DNA from: Beverwykella pulmonaria
Lineage: Eukaryota; Ascomycota; Dothideomycetes; Pleosporales; Melanommataceae
Direction: 5' to 3'
DNA length: 64,000 nucleotides
Assembly: GCA_001599595.1 (NCBI GenBank)
Contig: BCHH01000008.1
Location: forward strand, 2,419,712-2,483,711
This document shows, piece by piece, positions 13,656 through 25,928 of this stretch; positions within the stretch are counted from its first letter, which is position 1, and each line of letters starts with the position of its first letter. Below the pieces are notes generated by a model. The model saw only the letters and a list, made by a program, of their open reading frames with translations, had not been told where the DNA came from and made no database searches. The position numbers were made by a program, and so were the translations under genes.

Positions 13656-16600
13656 CTACATGTCGATACTCTCATTGAACCGCAGCACCCCATTCCCTTT
13701 GAGATACCCATCAACCTTATTTGGCACGGATTCCCCTCTCGGTCTCGCAACTCTCAAGCCGTCCTGTGCCGTTTCCGAGTCTGAAATATCGGTGATGAGC
13801 ACAAGGCCGGCGTTTTTGATGGACTCGATCAATGCTGGAACGAGATCCTTAAAGAAGGGTTAGTTTACTATTCGTTGTATGGTAGGAAATAGTCACATGG
13901 ATGCATGTGGGCGGTAAACTTACAAGAAGACGAGAGCTACAAATCAAGCCCATGAAGTTATTATCCCTAGCAATCTGGACTGCCTCCTTAACAGATATCG
14001 TAGTGCGACCACTACTATGGACCCTCTGCGGTTGGCTTGAAGGTGATAAAGAGTCATCGGCGCCGAGTTCGTTGCAGAGAAGTACGGGATCTATATCAAT
14101 AATTAGCTCTTCTGCTTATACAAGGTAAAAACAGGGCGCTTACAGTTCGGTTGTTTCCAGTTAATCACCGTACATATATCCTGGTTAAAGGAGCTGAACA
14201 CCACACTTCGCAGGGTACCATCAATCTCTCCGGTTCCGTGTTCCCTCAGGACTCGAGCATGCTCAAAGACAACTGACAAGATCTTGTCCGCAAAGTCATT
14301 CATGTCGAGGGTTGGCCCAAGCCTAAGGCGATTTTCCTCGAGGCGCGAAGGGAACAGTACGTGCAACTCAACGTGTATGTGCGCGGGGAGTAGAGCTAAT
14401 GCATCTTTAAGGGTAATGAAAGATAGGGCCAGCGTTTGATAAATGGTCGACAAATTATCCGCAGTAGCATTTTGTAATCCAGACAGCTGGTTTCCAGAAG
14501 CTGCATTCTGTGTCGCCCCAATTGAGGCGAATTGCTCATAGGTAAGGATGTTAACGGGGACGTCCAACCCTTGATGGTTGACTTTCCATCTCGGAAACAG
14601 GACCGGCACTCCGTCAGCGGTCAACTGTACGAAGAGGCGAACGTATTCACCGGAGAGACTTGATCCAGTGATGAGAGCGTGGGGTTGCGAATCCAGCTGG
14701 CTCGTAGCTTTCCAGTAGGTAGCAAAGTGCGTGATCTCGAGTGGAATGCCGTGAAAGGGCTTTACGACCTGAAAGTCGAACGTGATTCTACCAATGGTAC
14801 GCAGACGCGGATCAAAGAGCTCGAGATGCCATTGACCAGAGCTGTTTTCTCGATCAGTGAAGACCTTTGACGAAGCCACGCTGCGGGCAATCACTTTGGA
14901 GCCGAAAGTCGGATATATGTCAAAGTCGATTGAGAATGTGTCGAGGTTCTCAATTTGGAACGAGATCACTTTGAACTCATCTTGAATCGGTAAGAGAAGG
15001 CTCCTTGGTATCAAGTCTGAGCTCTTGGAGGAGATGGTAAGTCTTGCCGCAGGATACTTTTGATTGTCGTAGAACTGAATGGCGTCCTTCCCGAGCTTCT
15101 CAAAGTTGATGACAACGAAAGTCTTTGTATCCAGAAAATTGTGGCCATATCTCCGGAAGGGTATGATGGGTGGTGGAAGAATGAACTCTGGGATTCCCTC
15201 TCCCTCGGCTTCAAAGTCCATGGGGCCTGGCAAAGTACCGGATATCGGTGCCTGCGTTGTGATTCTTGGAGAAACTTGATTTTGAGCAGCCAGGCCAACT
15301 CCGCGCCCAACAGAAGCGAGCAATCGGATGCACTCTAGATGTCCTTCCCATGTCGCATAGTACATCGCGGATAGACCCTTCTCGTCCACAATATCAACAT
15401 CAACTCGGCATTGAAGAAGAGTCTGGAGACACTCGACGTAGCCTTCACTCGCCGCATGGAAGAGAGGAGTCCATTGGTAGAGCTTGTCGGTCTGGTCGAG
15501 ATTTGCGCCGTACCTTTGAAGAAGCAGCAGCATCTGAGGGTTTTTCCCGGATCGTGCTACTAGATGTTGTGGGTACAGGCCTTCTGCATCTGGCGACATT
15601 TCCGCGTGGCCTTGGAGGAGAAGTTCCACAATCTCCATGGAAGCATATTGGCATGCAAGGTTTAAAGGAATGTGCTCTGCAGGACCGAGTCTGCGGATGT
15701 CGGCCCCCTTCGATAGTAAGATCTTAACACACTCAATCTGTGAGTGCACGATTGCATGTATCAACGGAGTGAAGCTGTCCTGATCCCGGAAGTTGACCGT
15801 GTCTGGTGCGGCGTTGATGAGCTCCTGGACAAGATCGACATGTCCATGCATTGAAGCATAGTGCAAAGGAATCCGGCCATATACGTCTGCCGCATGCAGA
15901 TCCACAGCGCCAACCAATCCTATTTTGAGCACATCCATCCGTCCACATATGGCAGCCTTGTGCAGGCAATTTCGCTCGTTAATTTCATCCTCTTGTCGCA
16001 GGTTGATTTGGTTGGTCTGAAGCAGGATCATCAACGCCGCTTCTGGGGCCTCCTCGACGGTACTCAAAAATGCTCTTGATATTCGCTCCTGCGCATCGCT
16101 GAGCTGCGACAGGCGCGACAGACACTCTTCGATCTTTTCTGTGTTGGCGGTGTTAATAGCCTGGACAATCTGATTGTCCAGTTCGAGATTGACTTCTAGT
16201 AAAGGCTCTGAGGTCCTGAATTCGACACTTGAAGGCTGAGCTTGCATTTTGTCACCGTCAGCCCACCCTGAGAAGTCGAGCAGGGCCTGTGTGGCCTGAT
16301 CGGAGAGTGTGCTGATGACATCGCGGTTGAAGCAGGGTTGGACCTCCACGGCTCTCGAAAGATAGAGTTGTTTTTCCCTTGACTGGCATGGAAATCAGCA
16401 AGAGTTGAAGTGACCGCGAGGAATATTTCTGGACCTTCGATGTTTTATCCCACTATATCGTATTAGTCTATTGGTACAGAGAAGGGAAGCAAAATACCAA
16501 ACCTTCTTGAGGATTTTTGAAAAAGCAGTTGCGTTCACTTCGACAAATTGCTAGCTATGGTTAGCTCCGCCAGGATCTCTTGTATCTTGTTAGGAGCCAA

Positions 16601-17285
16601 TCACCTCAAGCTTGTTCAGATCCATGCTGAATTGCTTTAGGCCCTCTTCGAGCGCAATGTACCTCGAGGATACTTTTGACACAGATTGAGGATGCTGCTG
16701 CATGACCTTCTTCTTATCAAGGAGCGTTGCCAAACGAAGGCGCAGCTATGCCTCGAGTCAGTCTCAATCGATGACTTGTTTCAAGCTTAAGTCAATACCT
16801 CAGCTTCTTTCTGCAGATAGAACGTGTTGACCTTCTCCAGTTCTCGCTCCTGCATGTCAAGTGAGTGCACTTCTTCTAGTTTGATAGGCTACTTGCTCAC
16901 CACACGGAAGAAGAAGGTCGCCTTGTTGGCCTGAAGAGACGTCTGCGGGTCCGGCGATTCGGATGCATGATTGATCTCGCCTTGGGCAGGTATCACCGGG
17001 GTAGCACTGAGTTTTTTGATGAGCTAGAAAATGTCAACGACTTTGCTCCAAAGCAATAACTAGGTTGAAGCGTTGGGACCTTTTTCAGAGCTTTGTAGTC
17101 CACGAAACTGGCTGCATATTCCGGAATCTCCAGCTGCCGTTTCTGGATATGCTTGCCGAACTTCCTGGAAAAGCGAGATGAGTCAGTCTTGTCATCCTTG
17201 GACGCTAAACTTGTTGACGACTCGGTCTTCCGTAATGCTGGCAGAGGGAGATGACGAGGTGAGTCCATAAGAGTAAGACATACAT
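13656..17285 (-). CDS. PHO81: PHO81-like phosphate regulator (SPX, ankyrin, degenerate GDPD)
   Basis: Ten coding exons (17285-17284, 17164-17080, 17023-16901, 16849-16799, 16745-16605, 16550-16503, 16452-16435, 16382-14144, 14090-13924, 13847-13656) give 1021 aa. The SPX domain (about 1-170) starts at KFGKHIQKRQLEIPEYAASF and contains FFFRVERELEKVNTFYLQKE. Such domains bind inositol pyrophosphates. Ankyrin repeats span about 290-505. The C-terminal glycerophosphodiester-phosphodiesterase-like domain (about 700-1020) ends with QPNYPVLLCNELG. Its expected catalytic His-Asp after DGVPV is replaced by DGVPVLFPRW, so it is probably not catalytic. PHO81 inhibits the Pho80-Pho85 cyclin-kinase when phosphate is low. 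Exon 1 is inferred to hold only AT of the ATG. An intron-less start at 17268 (MDSPRHLPL...) is the alternative. One exon is only 18 nt. Confidence 0.9.
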
Positions 17286-18511
17286 TGTGATGCCAGCAGG
17301 AAAGGAGCGGATAGAGCTTGAAAAGAGCTCTTAGAGTCTGACCCGCCAACAATGCGCAGGCGAAGAATCCTGGGAATCCGTGATCTAACCATACAGGTTA
17401 AGGATAGGGAAGGTGTTGCTCGTTGGTAGACGCCTATAGGCGGCGAGGAAGGAAAAAGAAAGGAAAAGTAAGATGATAGTACTTGAGCAGCGGCAAAGGA
17501 TGGACGTGCGCTGGATGCAGCGGTATGAAGTCAGTCAAGAAGTGAAGTCACGTCGGTGGTGGCAGCTGCCAGGTCGGTGGTTGCAAAGCTCGCGTGCACC
17601 TAGTGGTACCGACCGATTAGCAGATTCTGCAGGAGCCGAATGAGGGGCGAGCATCAAGCTGATACCGAGGACCTCATCATGAGAGGGCCACGAGACACTG
17701 CATCGCTGGGGAGCAGACGTTTACACTGAGGTTTGCAGCGACCAATGAGGGTGCGCAGAGCAGGCACGCTCCCCAAGTGCTGCGCTTGCAAATAGGGCAA
17801 GGATGGCGGTACACACGGTTAACCTGCCGAGAGCAAAAAATGCAGTGAATTAAGGGACGGTGTCCAATGAAGCTTCCCGCCCAAGCGGAGGGCGCTAGAG
17901 GTTGCCTTACGTAACGCCCAGTTAAATGGAGGCGGAACATGCACCTTGGCGTATATGATTACAGTTAGACCTTGGGAGGATACCTGCATTACGACAAAGC
18001 TTTGTTCCTGGGCAAAGGGAGACCGAAGTAAGACAAGCTACACAAAGCAAATGCCAAGCACGCAAGCGTATACATTGCATCTATTGATTGCTATCCACAC
18101 CTATTGACAGGATATCTTGAAGCCCTGCAACAATCCTTACTTTTGACATGCAACCCATGGCAGCCTCCGACCCAATTGCCTCTGCCCATGCACGAAAACG
18201 AGGAAGCAAAAGAGATCTCCCGGGTACCGATGCGTTCCCGTAGATCAACCGCCCAGATCCGTCTTCGCCTAAAGGGAACCAAAGTACAAAGACGATACAG
18301 AAGCCAGGTGTGTCCGAGTAGTCTGGGAACTGGTGCGAAGCATAACTTGATACCTTGTGTGATCCCTGGCCATGCTCCGGTCTCATAGGCCGTATGCATC
18401 CCATCCATCGAAATTATCTGAATGCTTCGTGTTGCCATGTCCGACCGTCAACTCGCTGTTGAGGTCATGGGGTGTACGCGTTGCAGTGGTCGCGTCCAAT
18501 TCTTCATCCCG
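17286..18511. other. intergenic between PHO81 and CRM1
   Basis: This is the PHO81 upstream region and CRM1 3' flank. No gene is recognised. I looked for CACGTG Pho4-type sites near the PHO81 start and saw only a partial CACGTC near 17,548. Confidence 0.45.
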
Positions 18512-21500
18512 TCACAACTCATCATCTTCCATCTCAGATGGCTTCAGGAGGCCGCCAACCTTCATCGCGCGCTCCCGTTCTTGCTCTTTAGCCTTGTTTG
18601 CGGCCTGCTCGCGCTCCTCGGCAAAGAGCTCAGCATTGTCACCCGAGAACTCTTTTAGCGAGATTAGGAAATCTCGCAGGATCACCTTGAATCGGGTGAG
18701 GTCCGAATTCGTTGCGAAGAGTCCGTCGATGAAAGAGCCGATTTGTGCCCTAATAACATTAGTGGCGTGTAAATAACAGAAACATTCAGAACTTACGTTT
18801 GTAGGTTCGGGAACGCCGTAGCAAGAAGATTCCCGACAAAGTTGCGCAAGAACTCCCGGTTTGGCGTGCCTGCCGGAGCCATATCTGGAGAGGTGTAAAT
18901 CGGACCCTGCAGCTTGTTCGAGTCGACGAGCCAGAACATCTTCGCCAAGAGCATAGACTGCGACTTGAAGCCCGCTTTGTGGTCGCTATCCGTGAGTACA
19001 AAGAAGACGTCCTGGAGGATTGTTGTATAAAAGGTCTGGAAGAACGCATTGCACGTCTGCGTATCCGTGTCTCCCATGTTTGAGATCAACTCGAAGCACA
19101 TAGACAAACCTGCGCTCTCGACTTCACGGTTGTCGTGCTTACTGGCCCACATGCAAGAGTCGATGACGAACTTGAATGATCGAGCATCAAGCCTCAACAA
19201 GGCGTTGAAGCAACGCAGGTTGATCGTTCGCAGAAGCTTGAAGAACTCGACTCTGTGTTCTGGATACTCTGAGAAGTCTTTATTGATCATGTCTAAGGTG
19301 CATTCGAACACGCTGTCCATGATGTTTATAATTTGGTCCTCCATCATGTTCTGTAACATAGGTCAGCACATCTATCCACAAAGTTCCAAGCGAGTCCAAC
19401 CATGTGTTTGCTCAGATTGGGTCTCCAACGTACATGTAGCTTGTTGATGATAGTGGTCATAACATTCAGGACCTCGGCCTCGCGGGCATCGGGAACGTTG
19501 TTCTTGTAATCGATTAGGACTGCTTCCAGCAGCTTCGGCACGATGTTATTGTGAATCATTTCATTGTCGTCGGACTTCTCGACATAAGTGTTGATGAGCT
19601 TGAGAATTTCTTTCTTGATCGTGCGTAGGCCTCGGACTTTGGGCATCTTTGTTGCGATATTGCCTACACTCTGTCAGTCCAACTATGCTACTATTGCTGT
19701 CATGGTGGAACCTTACCCTCTCGCTGGACAGCCTCGTCGATGAGCTGGCTGCTCGCCCGGTACATGGTAAGCATATCAAAATAGATGCGGCCGATTTGCG
19801 GGTAGAAGTAAGATCCTATCGAACTGCAAGCTGCCACGTTCGTTTTCATGATGTTCCCAACAATCTTGATGACATCGCCGTCCTGAAGACAAGCCGGATT
19901 TTGGTTCGCTTGCGCAATGATGTTATCCCACTAGAGGTTACGTTAGATTGTAAGGGCTGCATGCGCCTCTCGGCTCAAGTGTATATCGGAAGGCATAAAT
20001 GAAATTTACTTACAGCTTGATTTGGGAGAGCCATTAGGTCGTGGATTAGCCTCTCTTGTGGGCCCTTCTGGCCTTGTGCGCTGATCATATGACCACAGGC
20101 TTCGTAGAAGGTGTGAACCTGCTGAGGTGAAAGATCTGCCGTAATCTTCCTGAGAGTTCGCACGATCTCATCAATGAATGGCTCGCTCTCTCCGGGCTGA
20201 AGTGCGACGAAGTGCCGTCGACACTTGTTGGCAATCTTGATAAAAGTGTCGCAAGCCATATCTTGAACACCTTCGTGGGTCTCGTGCATGAACTCGAAGA
20301 GCTTATTTACCACGGTTTTTAGGAACTTCCAGTGCGCCTTCAGGAATCGAGGATATTGGCCGACGATGTACATGATGTTACTGGCAACGACGGCTTTGTT
20401 GTCCTTGCCTCGCTTCATCTCGGTCAAGCCCAGCAGGTCTTTGATGACGGTAACCAAAAACCGCTTTTCCGTCTCTTCATTCATGGCACCTGAGATAGAT
20501 CCAATGGCCCAACAAAGGGTGTTGCAGTTCGCCCAAGACCATTCGGAGCCGTCGACCTGGCGTGCTAATTTCTCGGACATGATTTGCTCGGTATCGTTGA
20601 CATCCAAGTGAGTTAGGAAAACTAAGCATTCTCGGGTCGATTTGTAGAGCTGGATAGTATCACTCTCCTTTACAAACTCGCGAACAATCTCTCCCTCATC
20701 GTTCTCGACGATTAGCACTTCCTCGGGTCTCACCATCTTCTCGATCATCACCGTCCGAAGATTGGACAGAATCTCGGCATACTTGTGCTTGCGTAGCGGG
20801 TAATTGGCCAGAATGGCTGGATCGCGAGCACCGCCGTTCGCTGTTGTGAGGCCCATGTTCAAGAGAGGGTTCATATCTGTAATGGGGAGAGCTTGCATCT
20901 CATCATACAGCTCTGAGACCAACTTTGTCCAGTATTCCAAGCAAATCTTGAAGATCTCTCTATCGTCGATCTGACTAATCCGGATGAGATAGAAGTGGCC
21001 GTGTGTGAGGAAATCTTTGTTCATTAGATTCTCGATGACGTTCAGGTGCATCGTGAAGAAATTGCAAAGGAAAAGGGCCAGGTTCTGCACAAACTCTTGA
21101 TCCTGGCTATTACTCCCTGCGTATGTTGTCTTCAGATCAAGTGTGAGGGGTATGATCTTCGAAATCGCAGTCAACGTCTCTGTAAACATTTGAACAAGCT
21201 TATCATCGTAGGACGGCACAGTATGTAATCCGGCGATTTCCGTCAAGCATTTCAGAGTGATGTTACGGAAATCTGGCACATCGAGGAATCGGCTCCGGAG
21301 GGTCTCGATCAGACTGGCACCGCTTGGAGGGGTCTCAAAGATGTAGCCGAGGGGAATCCAGTTGAGAAATCGGAGCAGTGTTTCCAGTGTCGCCTTGATG
21401 AGGGATGCTTCGGTGGCTGTGCGGAGGATCTCTGAGCAGAGTTGGTAGATGGAGGTAAACTCGTCGGACATGCTCTGTTTTAGCTCGCGTCGCTTCGCCG

Positions 21501-22227
21501 ATGTCATCTGATCTTCTGAGTAGTCGAAGACTTCCTCGGACAGCAACCGAAGAATGGCCATGTTGTTCTCACAGATGGACAGGCTGCTGTGGCAGGAGGA
21601 TATGATCTCGTTGATGAACGTTGGCCAGTTGTGCGGCCATTCCTGCTTCAATACGGAGACGAGGACGAGATTGAGCTTATTGAGGAGGGTGCGATCGGCG
21701 CGGCGGGCTTCTTCGTCGTTCGATAATTTGATGATAAAGTTCACGACGAAGTTCCGAATTCCTTTCTATGTCAGCTTCCTACCTGTGAAGAAGAAATGCC
21801 TACGTACCTTGACACTGATCGCGTGGTAATACCTTCCATCTTGTCATGATGACATGGTCAAGCACTTGCAGCCCCAAGTCTGCCGGGAATTAGCGCTCTA
21901 CTCCGATTATCTTCACTCGAACTTTGGTATACTCACACTTGGTCTGCGGATACTGCGCGTCCTGCAGGATCTTGTCCACCAGAAGCCATGCATCTGGGTT
22001 TTCCTTAAACTGTGCGCTGTCAGTATCTCGGCGACGGACATGGTCTGTTGATCGGGGTAGTCTACCTGGTTCAACGTAGCCTGGGCTTGTTTTTGCTGTG
22101 GGAGAATAACGCATTAGCAGCAATACCGCGAGTATAGAATCCTGAAGACAGAAGCGCATACCATGTCACCACGGCCCTCGTAGAAGGCGCGCACGGTGGC
22201 GTCGAGCTCATCGATCGACAAAGACAT
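18512..22227 (-). CDS. CRM1: Exportin-1 / CRM1 nuclear export receptor
   Basis: Nine exons (22227-22162, 22095-22066, 22009-21937, 21879-21808, 21761-20014, 19930-19717, 19663-19434, 19350-18797, 18749-18512) give 1074 aa, the normal length of this HEAT-repeat karyopherin. The N-terminus [18 protein letters not shown], the segment [20 protein letters not shown], the NES-groove region [20 protein letters not shown] and the Lys/Glu-rich C-terminus ending MEDDEL are all family-typical. It exports leucine-rich NES cargo and some RNP through the nuclear pore with RanGTP. The residue at the leptomycin-reactive Cys position is Thr (about residue 527, in [10 protein letters not shown]). The acceptor of exon 5 was taken as GAAAG|GAATTC because it alone keeps the conserved QGIRNFVV frame. 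Confidence 0.96.
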
Positions 22228-22272
22228 CTTGAGGTGCTGCGCAGAGGGACGGGCTCCCAAACAGCCTCAGTG

Positions 22273-22296
22273 GTGTGTGTGTGTATATATGTGTAT
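22273..22296. repeat. TG/TA dinucleotide repeat in CRM1 leader
   Basis: A run of alternating TG, then TA, then TG lies about 50 bp upstream of the CRM1 start codon. Confidence 0.85.
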
Positions 22297-22790
22297 CTCC
22301 CCCAGAGAATGTTCCGATTGCTCTTTCGGCTGTGTAGTGTTCGCGTGGCTGCTGTGAGGCGGGGAGGACGAGGTGGTAAGGTTTGTTCGTTGCCTGCGGT
22401 TGAGGTGCAAAGTTGAAGGTGGGGCAGCCGGCCGTGGTAGTGAGGTGCGGGCAGCGGTGAAATACCGGAGCGGAGACGAGGCAAGGCGCGGTGGTCTTTG
22501 GATCAAAAGCGAGGCTACAAAGCCAGCTACTCGCCAGGTCAAAGACTTGCGGAGGTGTCGACGGTGGAGAGGCACAGAGAGCCGTCGTTAACGCGTTGTC
22601 AGTTGTGCCTTAGTCTGCCAAGACTAGCGCGCTAGGCTGAGCTTGGATCATTCAGATGCCGTTACGCCGCAGAACATCGTCACCTTCACTTACGTGTTGA
22701 ATTATTATAAAGAAAATTACGCGGTTATGAATCGCTGCTGGCATACATAACCATGAGCATATTATAAAGGCTGCTAGCTACGTCTTCTGG

Positions 22791-22841
22791 CCCTTTTTGC
22801 TGAAGCTCTTTTTCTGACCCTTTTTGCTGAACCTCTTCTGA
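22791..22841. repeat. imperfect tandem duplication, 27 and 24 bp
   Basis: Two adjacent copies both begin CCCTTTTTGCTGAA and end TTCTGA; the second copy lacks three bases. Only two copies are present. Confidence 0.8.
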
Positions 22842-23361
22842 CCATAATGTCTGGGAATTCTTCATAACAGAAAGCTCCGTCGATGAAGTTCAATCAATGG
22901 ATCAAACGAAGCACAATTACAACTCAAACATCCGCGAAAAAAAAAGGGTCTGGCTCTGGGAATCCAGTAAATATAAACTAAGATTACAAGAGCTACATAC
23001 AAGATATGAAAATCGTGTCATGGCCTAGCTAACCAAGCCTTTCCGTGTGCATTGCAACTCTTGACAATGCCGAAAAAAAAAGCCTTTTGCTTTACACCGC
23101 ATCCAATTAATACCGATCAGTCATTACAACATGCGTTTCTATCGTGCAGTGCTTCCTCCGCGCTGCTCATATATGCCTTGCCCACATGGGCAGACGGCCA
23201 TCTGCCTTGTCCAAATTGTATGTCTGGGTATACGCAACTCTTCCTCCTCAGTCGGGTTCTTTTCTTCAAGCTCTCCGCCCCGGGCTTTCTCTCTCTCTAG
23301 CGTGAGGCGTTCGTTCCCGCTTCCTCATCTTATAGAAATGATTATGATTGCTTTCAAGTAT

Positions 23362-25928
23362 TCACATATGCCCCACCTCCACAAATCTACCTTTGATTGG
23401 TCTTCTCCTACTGTCTACACTCCCTCTTGCACTATTCCCGTCTCCGTCTGCGTGCGGTCTTAACCCATCACTACTCTCGCCTCCCTGAGAAGCCGAAGCT
23501 TGACCATGCGAAGCATGCACTGGAATGGGCTGCGCATAGAAATGTGCAGGCGTGTTACTTGTACTCGGAGGAACATTCTCAGTATCCCCGCTGTACTGCG
23601 TTCCATCGGGGCTCCCTCTGTGGTCTGAGGAACTGGGGTGCGAGCGTTCGGGTGGTGGCGGGTAGTAGACTTGGTGTTGTTGCGGCGGTGAGTGTTGGTA
23701 GGGATGATTTGGGGAAGTCGGGGTCGGATAAGAGAATTGGCGCTGATGATGTAGGGTGTGAGGAGGTGGGTATGTGAATGAGTCATCGTAAAAAGCGTTT
23801 TGGTTTTGTGAGTCGAAGGATGAGGGATTATCGGAATAGGGTTGTTGGTATGCGTTGGGGTGGGGAAAGGTAAAATTCGGGGGCTCAGAAGCGTAGGGGG
23901 AGGGGAATGGAGGTGGCGAGGTAGGGCTTGTGGAATAGTGTGCTTGCTGTAGGTAGGGTGAGGTTGAAGTGCGGTGCTCGTTGCTGACTGACCGCGAGTG
24001 CAAGGATCCGTCTCCTGAGAAGGCCGGATGGCTGCTCATGTCGGGTTGCTGGGTCATACTCATGTATTTTGACGCGCCGGGCGAGGACATCTCGTGGATC
24101 GGGGATGTAGCGGAGAGTTCAACTGGTGGTGGTGTAGAATTCGTTCCCTTTTCTCCAACGGCTTTTTGCGCCTTCTTTTTGCGGTGGAGGCAGAAAAGAA
24201 TAGCTGAGAGAATCGCAATCAGAACAACGAGACCACCAATTACACCTCCAGCGATGGCTCCAACTTTGGTGTTACTGTGACTCCCAGGGCTCGATGGCTT
24301 CGAGGTGCTGGTGGGAAGAGTACGCGTCGCAGCTCTTACACTAGTGAACGATGGGACCCGGGTGAAGTATACCGCAAGGTCGTTGTTGTCCCAGGTGGCA
24401 GGCTTTGTTGCCGTTGCACCTCCAGTAGGTCTATTCAATGGTCAAAATACTGGCTCGGGCGTTACGCCAAGATCGATATTTGACTTACCCTCCGCCGACG
24501 GCAGAGATCACAGGCGTAGGCACAATGTACGTTGAAACCTTGGGATCATATTTGTCCCACAAATTCTTCCCAGGCCCATTGTAGCCTAAATTCATGTTGT
24601 GCTGGCCCCATCCGTTGGACGAGTCGCATACGTCTGTTTCTGGAAACCATCCACCAATAATGAGCATTTGACCTCTCTTGATCACGTTTGCAGAGCACCC
24701 TCCGTGCCCATAGATTGTAGTCGAATTGTCTGTCGGAAATACCTTGATCCATGTGAAGGACGGGAGAGATAGGATGTAAGCATCATCGAATCCGATGGAG
24801 TTCTGAATTCCAAAACCACCATACAGGTAACTGTGACAAAATCAGAGACATGAACTTCACCCTCAACTGTGATGAGTAAGCTGACGTACATATTGTAGGA
24901 AGAGTGGTCGTTTGCCCAAGTAGCGTCGGCACAGAATTGCCGGCGCATAGGAGGAATTGTACCCCCGGCAGTTTGGTTGTACCATTTCGATGAAGAAACA
25001 TCGAAAACGTGGATGGTCTACATCAGTGGTTAGTTTGAGAGTTTCATAATCTCCTGATGTTTATCTTACACTCATGTTTGCCTACATCATACTGTCGTTA
25101 GCGCTTACGTGCAAAGCATAGGAGTGGCAATGGCTTACCCCAACAAAAGTTCCGTTCCGATTTGCGTCTTCGACGCCACCAAAATAGACTAGGAGGCCTC
25201 CATCAGACGCGGGTAGGTAGATCAATTCTCCCTCGGCCCTTCCAATGCTGTCTGGTCCAGTGTTGTTGTTCAATGTGCCAGCGGTAAAATCGTACCGGAT
25301 CAAATTGCTCGTAGCCATCGAGGGAGCATTCCATCCTGGGGTGGTGTGATTATTGATCCATCCTCCGTAGTAGTATCCAACCCCAAGCTCTTCAATCTGT
25401 GTCCCAGCGCCAAAAGAAACGCGTTGAATCGAGTTGACATTGCTCTTGTATTGGGTTTCGTTCCATTGGTTCAGAATCGTGTCGTACGCCCAGAAAGTGA
25501 AGTCGGATGGGTTGCCTTGGTATTCTCCTCCGTACAAATAGAAGCATTTGTTTATCTGGTCGGCCCACAGCACTCCTCCAGCCACGCTCGGCACGTTACT
25601 ATTCTTCGTCAAGTTCGAATATTGGTTGGGCATACCAATATCTTGCGTCGTCGAGTTGAGGTCGCTGTAGAGGAGCCATGTGTCTGAGGCGTGTGTTAGT
25701 TCAGGCAAAATCCAAGCTTGAGGCTATAGGCTCACTGGTATAATTGAGCGGGTTGGCCGACAGCGGATTCCAAGCGACAAAACCTCCATCAATGTACAGC
25801 TTCCCGTCCACCTGGGCTGTCTGATGACCCCACCGCCGACAGAAGTCTGCTATCGGGTCTTTCGAAGCCTGCAGCGACGGCACTGCAAAACTAAGAGCAG
25901 CAAGGAGGCACAATCGTAGCGATGCCAT
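23362..25928 (-). CDS. Kelch-repeat type I membrane protein
   Basis: Six exons (25928-25736, 25683-25139, 25081-25070, 25017-24890, 24830-24489, 24430-23362) give 762 aa. A signal peptide (MASLRLCLLAALSFAVPS) leads into Kelch-like blades with the YGG patterns CFYLYGGEY, GVGYYYGGW, LVYFGGVED, IYLYGGFG and MLIIGGWF. Many NxS/T sites suggest an extracellular face. A Ser/Thr stretch, a Gly-rich transmembrane helix near residues 463-490 (AIAGGVIGGLVVLIAILSAI) and a basic HRKKK stop-transfer follow. A cytoplasmic tail of about 270 residues is rich in Pro, Ser, Tyr and His. The layout resembles fungal surface sensors or polarity proteins, but I do not recognise a named orthologue. The third exon is only 12 nt (four codons). 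Confidence 0.85.

Larger units (their letters stand above)
22228..23361. other. intergenic, CRM1 promoter and Kelch 3' flank
   Basis: It holds two short repeats (listed separately), poly-A runs near 22,936 and 23,074, and A+T-rich DNA. No gene is recognised. Confidence 0.5.

Noticed and set aside
17400..17620. Possible Pho4-type CACGTG sites upstream of PHO81
   Set aside because: Only a partial CACGTC was seen, too common to support a regulatory site.
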